Shown: piece by piece, positions 32,191 through 39,255 of the stretch
Position numbering within the stretch: position 1 is the stretch's first letter
Layout of the letters: the number at the start of each line of letters is the position of its first letter
Assembly (NCBI RefSeq): GCF_031581065.1
Contig: NZ_JAVLBN010000020.1
Location: forward strand, 1-40,763
Origin: Salibacter sp031581065
GTDB lineage: Bacteria > Bacteroidota > Bacteroidia > Flavobacteriales_G > Salibacteraceae
DNA length: 40,763 bases
Direction: 5' to 3'
Translations under genes and position numbers: made by a program
Notes under the pieces: model-generated
Seen by the model: the letters and a program-made list of their open reading frames with translations, nothing else
The model's database searches: none
Told to the model about the DNA's origin: nothing

Positions 32191-32290
32191 TTATACGCAA
32201 AAGCATATAAAAACCTAAAAACAACATCAATTATATCTATTTGCATATAATTTACTACATTTGGCAGTGATTATATTTAAAAGCATATAA
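32191..32290. promoter_or_regulatory. Three HipB-type operators 40 bp apart, with a -7 box
   Basis: TTATAC-N8-ATATAA at 32191-32210 and TTATAT-N8-ATATAA at 32231-32250 and 32271-32290 start exactly 40 bp apart, and each right half reads GCATATAA. The geometry of two inverted half-sites with 8 bases between them equals the E. coli HipB operator. TACATTTG (32256-32263), a -7 box, lies between sites 2 and 3, and site 3 ends on the A of the antitoxin ATG. Binding should therefore shut the module off. Confidence 0.75.
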
Positions 32291-32499
32291 TGAAAAACCT
32301 TTCTGAATTTGTCAAAGAGCGAAGAAAAGAAGTGGACCTCACGCAGGAAGAGTTTGCTGAACGTGCCGGTGTTGCCCTCACCGTAATTAGAAAAATTGAA
32401 CAGGGCAAAACGAACCTCAACATGGATAAAGTAAATTTGGTTCTGACCATGTTTGGGCACACACTGGCTCCTGTAAATCAAAAAGAAATTGAAAAATGA
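32290..32499 (+). CDS. HipB-like helix-turn-helix antitoxin
   Basis: A 69-residue Xre-family DNA-binding protein with LSEFVKERRKEVDLTQEEFAERAGVALTVIRKIEQGKTNLNMDKVNLVLTMFG. In hip systems this protein represses the operon and, together with the toxin, forms the repressing complex. Its start codon forms part of the third operator, so autoregulation is likely. The gene overlaps the next one by ATGA. Small size and gene order match the HipB of three-gene HipBST systems. A dispersed-word copy lies at 32439. Confidence 0.88.
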   Translation: MKNLSEFVKERRKEVDLTQEEFAERAGVALTVIRKIEQGKTNLNMDKVNLVLTMFGHTLAPVNQKEIEK

Positions 32500-32831
32500 G
32501 ACAGGGAAATGTATTTTACAAAGATCATTTAGCCGGAATCATAACGGAGACAAATGATGGAGAGTACGTTTTTCAGTACGATGAGCAATACATTAAGAAT
32601 CACAACGATAGCTTCATCACCTTCACAATGCCTGTCAGAAAAAAGCCTTACAGAGAAAAACGCCTTTTTCCTTTTTTCGAAGGATTGATTCCTGAAGGGT
32701 GGCTATTGGATATAGCATCTAAAAACTGGAAGATCAATCAAAATGACCGCATGGGCTTACTCCTGGCATGCTGTGAAAATTGCATCGGTGCGGTGAGCGT
32801 AAAACCAAAACCTTCACACGATGAAGAATAA
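32496..32831 (+). CDS. HipS-like protein (separate HipA N-terminal subdomain)
   Basis: 111 residues that correspond to the N-terminal subdomain of HipA: GNVFYKDHLAGIITET, YVFQYDEQYI, ITFTMPVRKKPYREKRLFPFFEGLIPEGWLLDIASKNWKI and the closing DRMGLLLACCENCIGAVSV. In standard HipA this segment is fused to the kinase; here it is a gene of its own. In the E. coli HipBST system the matching small protein, HipS, is the actual antitoxin of the kinase. It overlaps hipT-like by 11 bases, so the two are made together. Confidence 0.85.
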   Translation: MRQGNVFYKDHLAGIITETNDGEYVFQYDEQYIKNHNDSFITFTMPVRKKPYREKRLFPFFEGLIPEGWLLDIASKNWKINQNDRMGLLLACCENCIGAVSVKPKPSHDEE

Positions 32832-33762
32832 ATGTTTGTACTGTTACAAAACTGTTGAACAAGGTGCAGACTTTCACGAAAAATGCGCCATAGAATTCTT
32901 TGGTTCACCAAAGGCTCCTGAGATTGACTATTCGCTCGATCAAATGAGTGAATTGGCAAAAAAGGTGGTACAAAGAAAAATAACTGTCCCTGGTGTACAG
33001 CCAAAATTGTCGATGTCTCTTTTTCAAAAAAACAATTCACAGTCAGAACCGAGACTAACAGTTGTAGGTGCTCTTGACGGACAATACATTTTCAAACCGC
33101 CTTCAGGAACATTCCCTCAAATGCCGGAGAACGAGCATGTAACCATGCGCATAGCTGAGGCTTTTGGAATAAGAGTTGTTCCATCAACATTGATTCGATT
33201 AGCATCAGGAGAGTTATCGTACATTACAAAACGAATTGACCGTACAGATAAAGGTGAAAAAATACACATGCTCGACATGTTCCAGATTACTGAAGCATTC
33301 GACAAATACAAAGGATCAATGGAAAAGGTTGGAAAAGCACTCGATGCTTATTCCTCCAATACGCTACTCGATAAAGTCTTTTACTTTGAGATAGCTCTTT
33401 TTTCCTTTCTCACAGGAAATAACGACATGCACCTGAAAAACTTCTCAATGATAGAGAGTCTGTCAGGTTGGGTTCTCTCACCGGCTTACGATCTTTTGAA
33501 TGTGTCTATTATTCTGCCTGAAGACAAAGAAGAGCTCGCACTGACATTGAGCGGAAAGAAAAAGAAACTCAGGCGTGCGCACTTTGAGGAATTAGGTAAA
33601 ACCTTGCAACTTACTGACAAACAAATCAAAGTTGTTTTCAATCGAATGCAAAAAAACAAACCAAAAGCAATTGAATGGATTAACGCTTCTTTTCTTGACT
33701 CCGGATTGAAGAAGGCTTATCAAAACACACTGGATTCACGGTACAATCAATTGGGGCTATGA
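32821..33762 (+). CDS. HipT-like serine/threonine kinase toxin
   Basis: 313 residues: a small Cys/His cluster at the N-terminus (CLYC at 4-7, HEKC with His19 and Cys22), then the HipA-type kinase core. GVQPKLSMSLF carries two serines (64 and 66) in the flexible loop that is autophosphorylated in HipA/HipT. YIFKPP supplies the ATP-binding Lys, GNNDMHLKNFSM the catalytic loop, and SPAYDLLN the metal-binding Asp, so the kinase appears intact. Known members phosphorylate aminoacyl-tRNA synthetases (GltX for HipA, TrpS for HipT) and halt translation. The target here is unknown. Confidence 0.88.
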   Translation: MKNKCLYCYKTVEQGADFHEKCAIEFFGSPKAPEIDYSLDQMSELAKKVVQRKITVPGVQPKLSMSLFQKNNSQSEPRLTVVGALDGQYIFKPPSGTFPQMPENEHVTMRIAEAFGIRVVPSTLIRLASGELSYITKRIDRTDKGEKIHMLDMFQITEAFDKYKGSMEKVGKALDAYSSNTLLDKVFYFEIALFSFLTGNNDMHLKNFSMIESLSGWVLSPAYDLLNVSIILPEDKEELALTLSGKKKKLRRAHFEELGKTLQLTDKQIKVVFNRMQKNKPKAIEWINASFLDSGLKKAYQNTLDSRYNQLGL

Positions 33763-33800
33763 ATTGAATGGGTTGATTAATTGTTTATTAAATTTGTTTA

Positions 33801-33830
33801 TGTAGGATGGCGATGCATCGCCATCCTACA
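33801..33830. repeat. Perfect 30-bp palindrome centred on GATGCATC, right of the hip module
   Basis: TGTAGGATGGCGATG and its exact reverse complement, with no loop. It has the same design as the repeat at 32137-32162. It lies 39 bases after the hipT-like stop and may also serve as its transcription end. No T-run follows. Confidence 0.8.
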
Positions 33831-33923
33831 GATCGAAACGAAAGCGAATTACAGGTTCCTGAGACCACCTTTCAAAGCTCCAGCCGAGTCCGGGATATTT
33901 TGCCCGCAGAGCCGGGAGCCTCT

Positions 33924-33943
33924 CAAAGTTTGCTAAAACTTTG
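33924..33943. promoter_or_regulatory. Hairpin upstream of the T9SS gene at 33983
   Basis: CAAAGTTT, loop GCTA, AAACTTTG: an 8-bp perfect stem ending 39 bases before the ATG. TAACTTTA (33944-33951), one base off the -7 consensus, follows it directly. Its role is unclear; it could be an operator. The rest of the 33831-33923 spacer shows GC-rich stretches without clear pairing. Confidence 0.35.
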
Positions 33944-33982
33944 TAACTTTACAAACCAAACCGAACAAACAACACTGTAATT

Positions 33983-35398
33983 ATGAGATCTAAAAACCCT
34001 GCAATTTGGGTTGTGCTGCTCTTCGCTATCATCAGCACCACAATCCAGGCTCAAAGCGTTCGCTACCGAATCGATTATTTCAATCCGCGTATTTTAAAAG
34101 CTTATGACGACAACTCACTTATCGTTTCAAGAAGAGCTTATCAAGATGAAATCAGGATTGACTCTATTACTCCTGATGGACAAATCATTAATCAAAGTAT
34201 ATTCTTTCTCAATAATGAAGTAAACGGTTATTTGTATTCGGTAAAACACAACCTCTTCATCACAACATCGAGCGTTCCCGATCAAAATGAATGTGCTGAT
34301 TGCAGACAAATTGCATTCAATATGTACAATGGAAACGGAGTTTTACAGAATACCGAAAATATCAAGACTCCTAAAAATGAAGATACAAAAGCTCTTTATC
34401 GCCCATTTATTCATCGTGACACTTTGATACTTTTTGGAAAATCGTATTCAGATGGGGATTGTTACGATGAAAACCACCTCATTTTATCAGATTTCAACGG
34501 TAACAAACAAGCCGAAATTGAACTGGGTTGTGAAGCAAAACTCAAATTTGATACTACTGATATTCACGTCAACATCTCAGGAAACTGCCAGTGTGGAAAT
34601 GATCCGATTAACGAGGATCAGGTTTACAGCCTCGACTCAAATTTCGTCCAAAAGAAACCTGCTATACCCATATTCAAAGAAATCAGCAGTACAAATAAAT
34701 TCATCGGTTATTCATCTGATAGAATCGTAAATGATGTGAGTTTATTTAAGGGAAAAATTTACAACACTGCAGATCCGGTTAACCGATACATTGCAAATGT
34801 TGTAGACACCAACAACCAAACATGGCGCAATTTAGACAGCCTCTTCAACGACCCGATGAAGGACATCGCCATTCACGACATGATCAAATACGATTCGTTT
34901 TACGTGTTTTTGAGTCCGAACACGAGAAATGACTCCGGCCGGGCCGGCCTTCACTGGATATCTGAGGATTTGAAATACCACGGCCGATTGATTCGCATCG
35001 GGATACCGGGCAGCAAGATCATCGGTGGCAATATACAGGTTGGAAAAGGCAACAGACCCGATATTTTCCTCAGGCTCAAAGTCAGTGGTGGAGGCATTAC
35101 CAAAACCCAGTTCCTGCGCATCAATATGGCTCCTTTTGATCCCAGTTCAGTTCCTGAATTTTCACGGTCAGAGCCGAATGTGCAGTTCTACCCCAATCCT
35201 GCATCGGAGTTTGTCACGATCGATATGCCTTACACGAGCGGAAACCTGCAAATCATCAACGCGACAGGAAGGCTGGTCAGGGATCTGACCGTTACGCAAA
35301 ACCAACAACTCGATGTTTCGCAACTGGGCAGCGGAATGTATTTTTTCAGATTCACAAACCAGGACCGATCTGTCACTAAAAAAATGGTGATCCGATAA
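33983..35398 (+). CDS. Secreted protein with T9SS sorting domain, unknown function
   Basis: 471 residues: signal peptide (WVVLLFAIISTTIQAQ), a large domain of about 360 residues rich in Asp and Asn that looks like a beta-propeller of repeated strands, and a type A T9SS domain (about 392-471, VQFYPNPASEFVTIDM to GMYFFRFTNQDRSVTKKMVIR). Four cysteines lie in ECADC and CQCGN. No enzymatic motif was recognised. It should be delivered to the cell surface. Two copies of the dispersed word fall in the sorting-domain part, one of them (35166-35175) encoding RSEPN just before YPNP. Confidence 0.85.
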   Translation: MRSKNPAIWVVLLFAIISTTIQAQSVRYRIDYFNPRILKAYDDNSLIVSRRAYQDEIRIDSITPDGQIINQSIFFLNNEVNGYLYSVKHNLFITTSSVPDQNECADCRQIAFNMYNGNGVLQNTENIKTPKNEDTKALYRPFIHRDTLILFGKSYSDGDCYDENHLILSDFNGNKQAEIELGCEAKLKFDTTDIHVNISGNCQCGNDPINEDQVYSLDSNFVQKKPAIPIFKEISSTNKFIGYSSDRIVNDVSLFKGKIYNTADPVNRYIANVVDTNNQTWRNLDSLFNDPMKDIAIHDMIKYDSFYVFLSPNTRNDSGRAGLHWISEDLKYHGRLIRIGIPGSKIIGGNIQVGKGNRPDIFLRLKVSGGGITKTQFLRINMAPFDPSSVPEFSRSEPNVQFYPNPASEFVTIDMPYTSGNLQIINATGRLVRDLTVTQNQQLDVSQLGSGMYFFRFTNQDRSVTKKMVIR

Positions 35399-35412
35399 AC
35401 GATCAATCTGCG

Positions 35413-35420
35413 TACCTTTG
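35413..35420 (+). promoter_or_regulatory. Likely -7 box of trmD
   Basis: TACCTTTG matches TAnnTTTG and ends only 4 bases before the trmD ATG at 35425. Transcription from it would begin at or inside the start codon, so the mRNA would be leaderless. No -33 box is visible. Confidence 0.4.
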
Positions 35421-35424
35421 CGCC

Positions 35425-36138
35425 ATGCGCATTGATATTGTCACCATATTACCGCAACTCATGGAGAGTCCGTTTGCTGATTCCATCATGAAACGCGCGC
35501 TGGAAGCCGATCATGCCGAATTGCATTTCCACAATCCGCGCGATTACAGCCGGGACAAGCACAAAAAAGTGGACGATTACCAGTTTGGCGGTGGTGCCGG
35601 AATGGTCATGCAGGTTGAGCCGCTCGCACTTTTGCTCGATGAGTTGAAAAGCGAACGCGATTATGACGAGATCATTTACATGACTCCTGATGGCGAGCGA
35701 TTTGACCAACGAATGGCAAACTTCTATTCGCAAAAAGAGAACATCATTATCATTTGCGGTCATTATAAAGGGATTGATGAACGCATCAGGGAACATTACG
35801 TCACCCGTGAAGTTTCTATTGGTGATTTTGTGATATCGGGCGGTGAACTGGCTGCAACCGTTTTTTGCGATGCCGTGATCAGGCTCATTCCCGGTGTGCT
35901 GAATGACGAGACCTCGGCTCTGACCGATTCCTTCCAGGACGATTTACTGGCTCCTCCTGTTTACACGCGCCCGGCAGAGTTCAGAGAATGGAAAGTTCCA
36001 GATGTTTTATTATCAGGCAATTTCAAGAAAATTGAGGAATGGCGACACGATAGGGCACTGGAAAAAACAAGACTTCGCAGACCCGATTTGCTGGAACGAG
36101 AAATTGAAAATAATCGCGAGAAAAACGCAAAACAGTAG
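35425..36138 (+). CDS. trmD: tRNA (guanine-37-N1)-methyltransferase
   Basis: TrmD methylates G37 next to the anticodon of several tRNAs with SAM, preventing frameshifts. The 237-residue sequence starts MRIDIVTILPQLMESPFADSIMKRA and has DDYQFGGGAGMVMQVEPL, IIICGHYKGIDERI and EVSIGDFVISGGELAATVFCDAVIRLIPGVL, which form the SAM-binding trefoil knot. The C-terminal RPDLLERE follows. All are intact, and length is normal. The rplS gene follows 74 bases later, a common arrangement. Confidence 0.97.
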   Translation: MRIDIVTILPQLMESPFADSIMKRALEADHAELHFHNPRDYSRDKHKKVDDYQFGGGAGMVMQVEPLALLLDELKSERDYDEIIYMTPDGERFDQRMANFYSQKENIIIICGHYKGIDERIREHYVTREVSIGDFVISGGELAATVFCDAVIRLIPGVLNDETSALTDSFQDDLLAPPVYTRPAEFREWKVPDVLLSGNFKKIEEWRHDRALEKTRLRRPDLLEREIENNREKNAKQ

Positions 36139-36212
36139 GTCGTTCGCAAAATATTTCATAATATTGCACGCTCAATTTTGAGAGGAAAATACACCTTATA
36201 AGCATTTTCGTC

Positions 36213-36563
36213 ATGGACCAAAGAATTCAAGAAATAACAAACGAAGTAAACGGAACACCAGAATATCCTGAATTTTCAGCCGGAGATACAGTAAATGTAA
36301 CTTACATGATCCGCGAGGGTGAAAAACAACGTCCACAGAGTTTTCAGGGTACAATTATCCAAACTAAAGGAAAAGGCCCAACGGGAACATTCACTATTCG
36401 CAAAGTTTCAAGTGGTGTAGGAATTGAGCGTATTTTCCCATTAGGTTCAACTGCTATTGAAAGCATTGAAGTTAAGAAAAGAGGTTCTGTACGTAGAGCT
36501 CGTATTTTCTACCTCCGTGACAGACAAGGGAAAGCGACAAGAATTAAAGAGAAAAGACATTAA
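36213..36563 (+). CDS. rplS: 50S ribosomal protein L19
   Basis: 116 residues. L19 lies at the subunit interface of the ribosome. Visible family signatures are FSAGDTVNVTYMIREGEKQRPQSFQGTIIQ, FTIRKVSSGVGIERIFPLGSTAIESIEVKKRG and VRRARIFYLRDRQGKATRIKE. Length is standard (about 115). It follows trmD and ends with an intrinsic terminator 27 bases after the stop, so trmD-rplS forms the unit. TAATATTG (36161-36168), close to the -7 consensus, may be its own promoter. Confidence 0.97.
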   Translation: MDQRIQEITNEVNGTPEYPEFSAGDTVNVTYMIREGEKQRPQSFQGTIIQTKGKGPTGTFTIRKVSSGVGIERIFPLGSTAIESIEVKKRGSVRRARIFYLRDRQGKATRIKEKRH

Positions 36564-36582
36564 TATACTCCGTATTTTTTAC

Positions 36583-36615
36583 GGTCAGAGCCCCGCATAC
36601 AGTGCGGGGTTTTTT
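36583..36615 (+). terminator. Terminator of rplS with a copy of the dispersed word at its base
   Basis: CCCCGCA (36591-36597), loop TACAG, TGCGGGG (36603-36609) and six T form an intrinsic terminator. The dispersed word, as GGTCAGAGCC (36583-36592), runs directly into the stem and shares its first two C. The arrangement recalls uptake words that double as terminators in Neisseria. Confidence 0.85.
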
Positions 36616-36743
36616 ATTGCCTGATTTTTCAGCTGACAAAAAAGGCCGGCTCGCAAAAACGAACCGGCCACCCGAACCACATCAACAATTCTAACGACAA
36701 TAAGAATCTTGATAGCATTGAAACATCAGTTCTTCTTTATAGT

Positions 36744-37187
36744 TCATTTCTTTTTCAATTTTTCTTCAATTCCGCTCTTTTCAAAAGGATAACTGTTGAA
36801 CGTTCCCAATCCTTTAGCGATAACAGTGTCTCTGTTGACGGCATTGATCACACCGCTCGTGATGATAATCCTGTTTCCCTCCTCCTCTACTGTTCCTTCT
36901 CCAACTAACTCATCTCCCAGGTGAGCAGGATGCAGGAAGTTCAGTTTGAACTCTACCGTTGATACGAGTCGGCCGCGTTCGCAGGAAACGGATAATGCAG
37001 CTACTCCCAAAACACTGTCCATCATCCCGGCTACCATTCCACCGTGAATTGCGACAGGAGTCGCCATGTGGCGTTCCTGAACTTTCATTCGGTAAATTAC
37101 TTTCCCGGGCTCAGGAACTTCAAACTTCATGTCGTGGTCCTGTCCGAATTTATTGATCTTGTTGTAAAGCTCTAAGATGTTATGCAT
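36744..37187 (-). CDS. Hotdog-fold thioesterase (PaaI/YigI type)
   Basis: 147 residues with a single hotdog domain. ATPVAIHGGMVAGMMDSVLGVAAL gives the central helix with the HGG motif and the acidic residue that acts in catalysis (Asp of MMDSVLG). STVEFKLNFLHPAHLGDELVGEGTVEEEG is the long beta sheet that follows. Such enzymes hydrolyse acyl-CoA, often aromatic. The exact substrate is not visible. It is a single-gene unit convergent with rplS. Just downstream, 36650-36665 carries a GCCGGC-type inverted repeat (GGCCGGCTCG/CGAACCGGCC) that may be its terminator. Confidence 0.85.
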   Translation of the reverse strand: MHNILELYNKINKFGQDHDMKFEVPEPGKVIYRMKVQERHMATPVAIHGGMVAGMMDSVLGVAALSVSCERGRLVSTVEFKLNFLHPAHLGDELVGEGTVEEEGNRIIITSGVINAVNRDTVIAKGLGTFNSYPFEKSGIEEKLKKK

Positions 37188-37376
37188 GCATACTTCTTTT
37201 GAAGTGAAAATTAGTAAAAAGATTTTTTAGTGTGTTATTAAACCTTTTGACTTTAGACTATTGACAAACGTGATCAGCACTTTCAGCTCGATCTAACTTT
37301 ATTTTTGCTCCATAGGGTAAGATTTTCTGTTATGTTGCCACTAAGACACCAGGACACAAAGTATTTTTGACGATCC

Positions 37377-37460
37377 GTGCCTACAGCATTCGTTGGGGGT
37401 ACAGCTCACTTTTGATCTGGGCTAAAACCCAGAGTTAAGTTTAAATCGTGCCTACGGCAC
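37377..37460 (-). repeat. Two-hairpin intergenic repeat, copy A
   Basis: Read on the minus strand: GTGCC-GTA-GGCAC (37460-37448), 14 bases, TCTGGG-TTTTAG-CCCAGA (37433-37416), and further on a decayed third unit, ATGCTGTAGGCAC (37389-37377). Copy B at the right end of the window has the same order and spacing. Confidence 0.7.
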
Positions 37461-37632
37461 TCAACTTGTGTCTTCCAAGACCATAGCATTATTACTCCCT
37501 TCTACTTCGGCTCCGTGCTTCGGCTCAGCTCGGTAACCGGGCATTTTAGGCAAAGTCAAACCTACCAATTAACGAACCACCAAACCTTCAAAAAATTAAC
37601 TCCCAAATAATTCCAAAAACTCTATTAGAACG

Positions 37633-37805
37633 CTCCTCAACCTTGGCCTCAACCTCGACCTCCTCTCTCGTTTTGAGCCCCGCGAAAAACATATTTCCTA
37701 TTTCGTTCTTGAGCTCGTAAAAGAACATATCTCCTCCTCTTCGCTCTCAACCTCAAACTTGACCTCAACCTCAACCTTGACCTCAACCTCAACCTCAGCC
37801 TCAAC
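37633..37805. repeat. Degenerate CTCAAC/CTTGAC hexamer tract
   Basis: Two blocks, 37633-37665 and 37744-37805, are made of 6-base words such as CTCAAC, CTTGAC and CTCGAC (GAGGTT-type on the other strand). Between them, AAAACATATTTCCT (37686-37699) and AAGAACATATCTCC-like sequence (37722-37736) form a weak direct repeat. The strand bias in C and T is strong. It looks like a simple-sequence expansion. Confidence 0.65.
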
Positions 37806-37825
37806 ATACAAACATCTCCCAAATC

Positions 37826-37855
37826 TTGGTTACCTTGCTCTAAGTCGTATTTTTG
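37826..37855 (+). promoter_or_regulatory. Bacteroidota-type promoter of glyA-fahA
   Basis: TTG (37826-37828), 19 bases, TATTTTTG (37848-37855): an exact match to the phylum consensus. Transcription should start near 37862, leaving a leader of about 104 nt before the glyA ATG, much longer than for other genes in the window. Confidence 0.75.
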
Positions 37856-37871
37856 TGGAACTCGAATAAAA

Positions 37872-37939
37872 AGATGGATTGTGAATGGTTAAAATAAACA
37901 TTTAGCAATTGAAATTGATTTAATTATGTAAATCCATCT
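37872..37939 (+). promoter_or_regulatory. Structured leader upstream of glyA
   Basis: AGATGGATT (37872-37880) is exactly complementary to AATCCATCT (37931-37939), a 9-bp stem around a 50-base AT-rich loop. GGTTA (37887-37891) can pair instead with TAACC (37939-37943), so two competing folds exist. The features of the glycine or tetrahydrofolate riboswitches were not seen. Confidence 0.4.
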
Positions 37940-37965
37940 AACCGTTGATGAACTAATATGAACAG

Positions 37966-39240
37966 ATGAAAAAAGACAAAGAAATATTTGATCTCATCAG
38001 TGCCGAAAAAGAAAGGCAAAAAGATGGACTGGAACTTATCGCATCTGAAAACTTTGTTAGCGATAACGTATTGAATGCAATGGGCTCAGTGCTTACGAAC
38101 AAATATGCTGAAGGACTTCCAAACAAGCGCTATTACGGTGGTTGTGAAGTTGTTGATCAGGTTGAAGACCTTGCAAGAACACGCCTTAAAGAATTGTTTG
38201 GAGCTGAGTGGGTAAACGTACAACCACACTCGGGAGCCCAGGCAAACTCTGCCGTGATGTTGGCTTGTCTTAATCCGGGCGATAAGATCCTCGGTTTTGA
38301 TCTGTCACATGGCGGCCACTTAACACATGGCTCACCTGTGAATTTTTCGGGGAAGCTCTACTCTCCTTCTTTTTACGGAGTAGAAAAAGAAACCGGTGTT
38401 ATCAATTACGATAAAGTAGCCGAAAAAGCGAAAGAAGAAAAACCCAAAATGATCATTTGCGGTGCTTCGGCTTACTCGCGCGACTGGGACTATGAAGCGT
38501 TGCGCAAAATAGCCGATGAAAACGATGCACTGCTGCTGGCGGACATTTCACATCCGGCCGGATTGATCGCCAAAGGGATTTTGAACGATCCGCTCGAACA
38601 CTGCCACATTGTGACGAGCACCACGCACAAAACACTTCGTGGTCCGCGTGGCGGAATTATCATGATGGGATCAGACTTTGAAAATCCGTGGGGTTTGAAA
38701 ACGCTAAAAGGAAAAGTGAAGATGATGTCGCAACTGCTCGATTCAGCAGTATTCCCCGGTACGCAGGGTGGTCCGCTCGAACACGTAATTGCTGCCAAGG
38801 CTGTTGCCTTTGGCGAAGCACTTACTGATGCGTTCATGGACTACACCGTACAGGTTGTCAAAAACGCCAGGGTGATGGCTGACGAGTTTGTGAAACGCGG
38901 TTATCACGTGATTTCAAACGGCACAGATAACCACTCAATGCTGATCGACCTGCGCGCTAAAGATGTTACCGGAAAAGAGGCAGAAAAAGCACTCGAAAAA
39001 GCCGGCATCACGGTTAACAAAAACATGGTTCCGTTTGACGATAAGTCGCCATTTGTGACATCGGGAATGCGTGTGGGAACTCCGGCTGTTACAACGCGCG
39101 GACTCAAAAAGGACGACATGCCGCGGATTGTCGAGTTCATCGATCAGGTTCTGACCGATACTGAGAACGAAGAAAAAATTGCTAAAATCAAGGCGAATAT
39201 TCGCGACTGGATGTCGCCCAAACCGCTCTATCAATCATAA
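37966..39240 (+). CDS. glyA: Serine hydroxymethyltransferase
   Basis: GlyA converts serine and tetrahydrofolate to glycine and methylene-tetrahydrofolate, the main source of one-carbon units. The 424-residue PLP enzyme shows LELIASENFVSDNVL, TNKYAEGLPNKRYYGGCEVVDQVE, NVQPHSGAQANSAVM, LADISHPAGLIA and the PLP lysine in VTSTTHKTLRGPRGGIIM, then FPGTQGGPLEHVIAAKA and MRVGTPAVTTRG. All signatures are intact. fahA follows 15 bases downstream. A dispersed-word copy lies at 39147. Confidence 0.98.
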   Translation: MKKDKEIFDLISAEKERQKDGLELIASENFVSDNVLNAMGSVLTNKYAEGLPNKRYYGGCEVVDQVEDLARTRLKELFGAEWVNVQPHSGAQANSAVMLACLNPGDKILGFDLSHGGHLTHGSPVNFSGKLYSPSFYGVEKETGVINYDKVAEKAKEEKPKMIICGASAYSRDWDYEALRKIADENDALLLADISHPAGLIAKGILNDPLEHCHIVTSTTHKTLRGPRGGIIMMGSDFENPWGLKTLKGKVKMMSQLLDSAVFPGTQGGPLEHVIAAKAVAFGEALTDAFMDYTVQVVKNARVMADEFVKRGYHVISNGTDNHSMLIDLRAKDVTGKEAEKALEKAGITVNKNMVPFDDKSPFVTSGMRVGTPAVTTRGLKKDDMPRIVEFIDQVLTDTENEEKIAKIKANIRDWMSPKPLYQS

Positions 39241-39255
39241 AAACGGATAAATTTT

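Larger units (their letters stand above)
37188..37965. other. 778-bp repeat-rich spacer between the thioesterase gene and glyA
   Basis: No gene was recognised. From left to right it holds an AT-rich stretch (37188-37335), the tract CACTAAGACACCAGGACACAAAG-like at 37339-37361, the two-hairpin repeat (37377-37460), a GC-richer stretch with repeated TTCGGCTC words (37504-37530), a tract of repeated CTCAAC/CTTGAC words (37633-37805), the glyA promoter (37826-37855) and a structured leader (37872-37939). Repeats of these kinds pile up in regions free of selection, so this looks like a tolerated accumulation site. Confidence 0.6.

Noticed and set aside
32191..32290. Regularly spaced repeats as a possible CRISPR array
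   Set aside because: The units are 20 bp with inverted half-sites and only three copies, next to a HipB-like gene; they fit operators, not CRISPR repeats.
37633..37805. Val/Glu repeat protein on the minus strand
   Set aside because: The frames are short and broken, with no start signal; simple-sequence DNA is the simpler reading.
37856..37965. Glycine or tetrahydrofolate riboswitch before glyA
   Set aside because: None of the conserved purine-rich core motifs of these classes was recognised.
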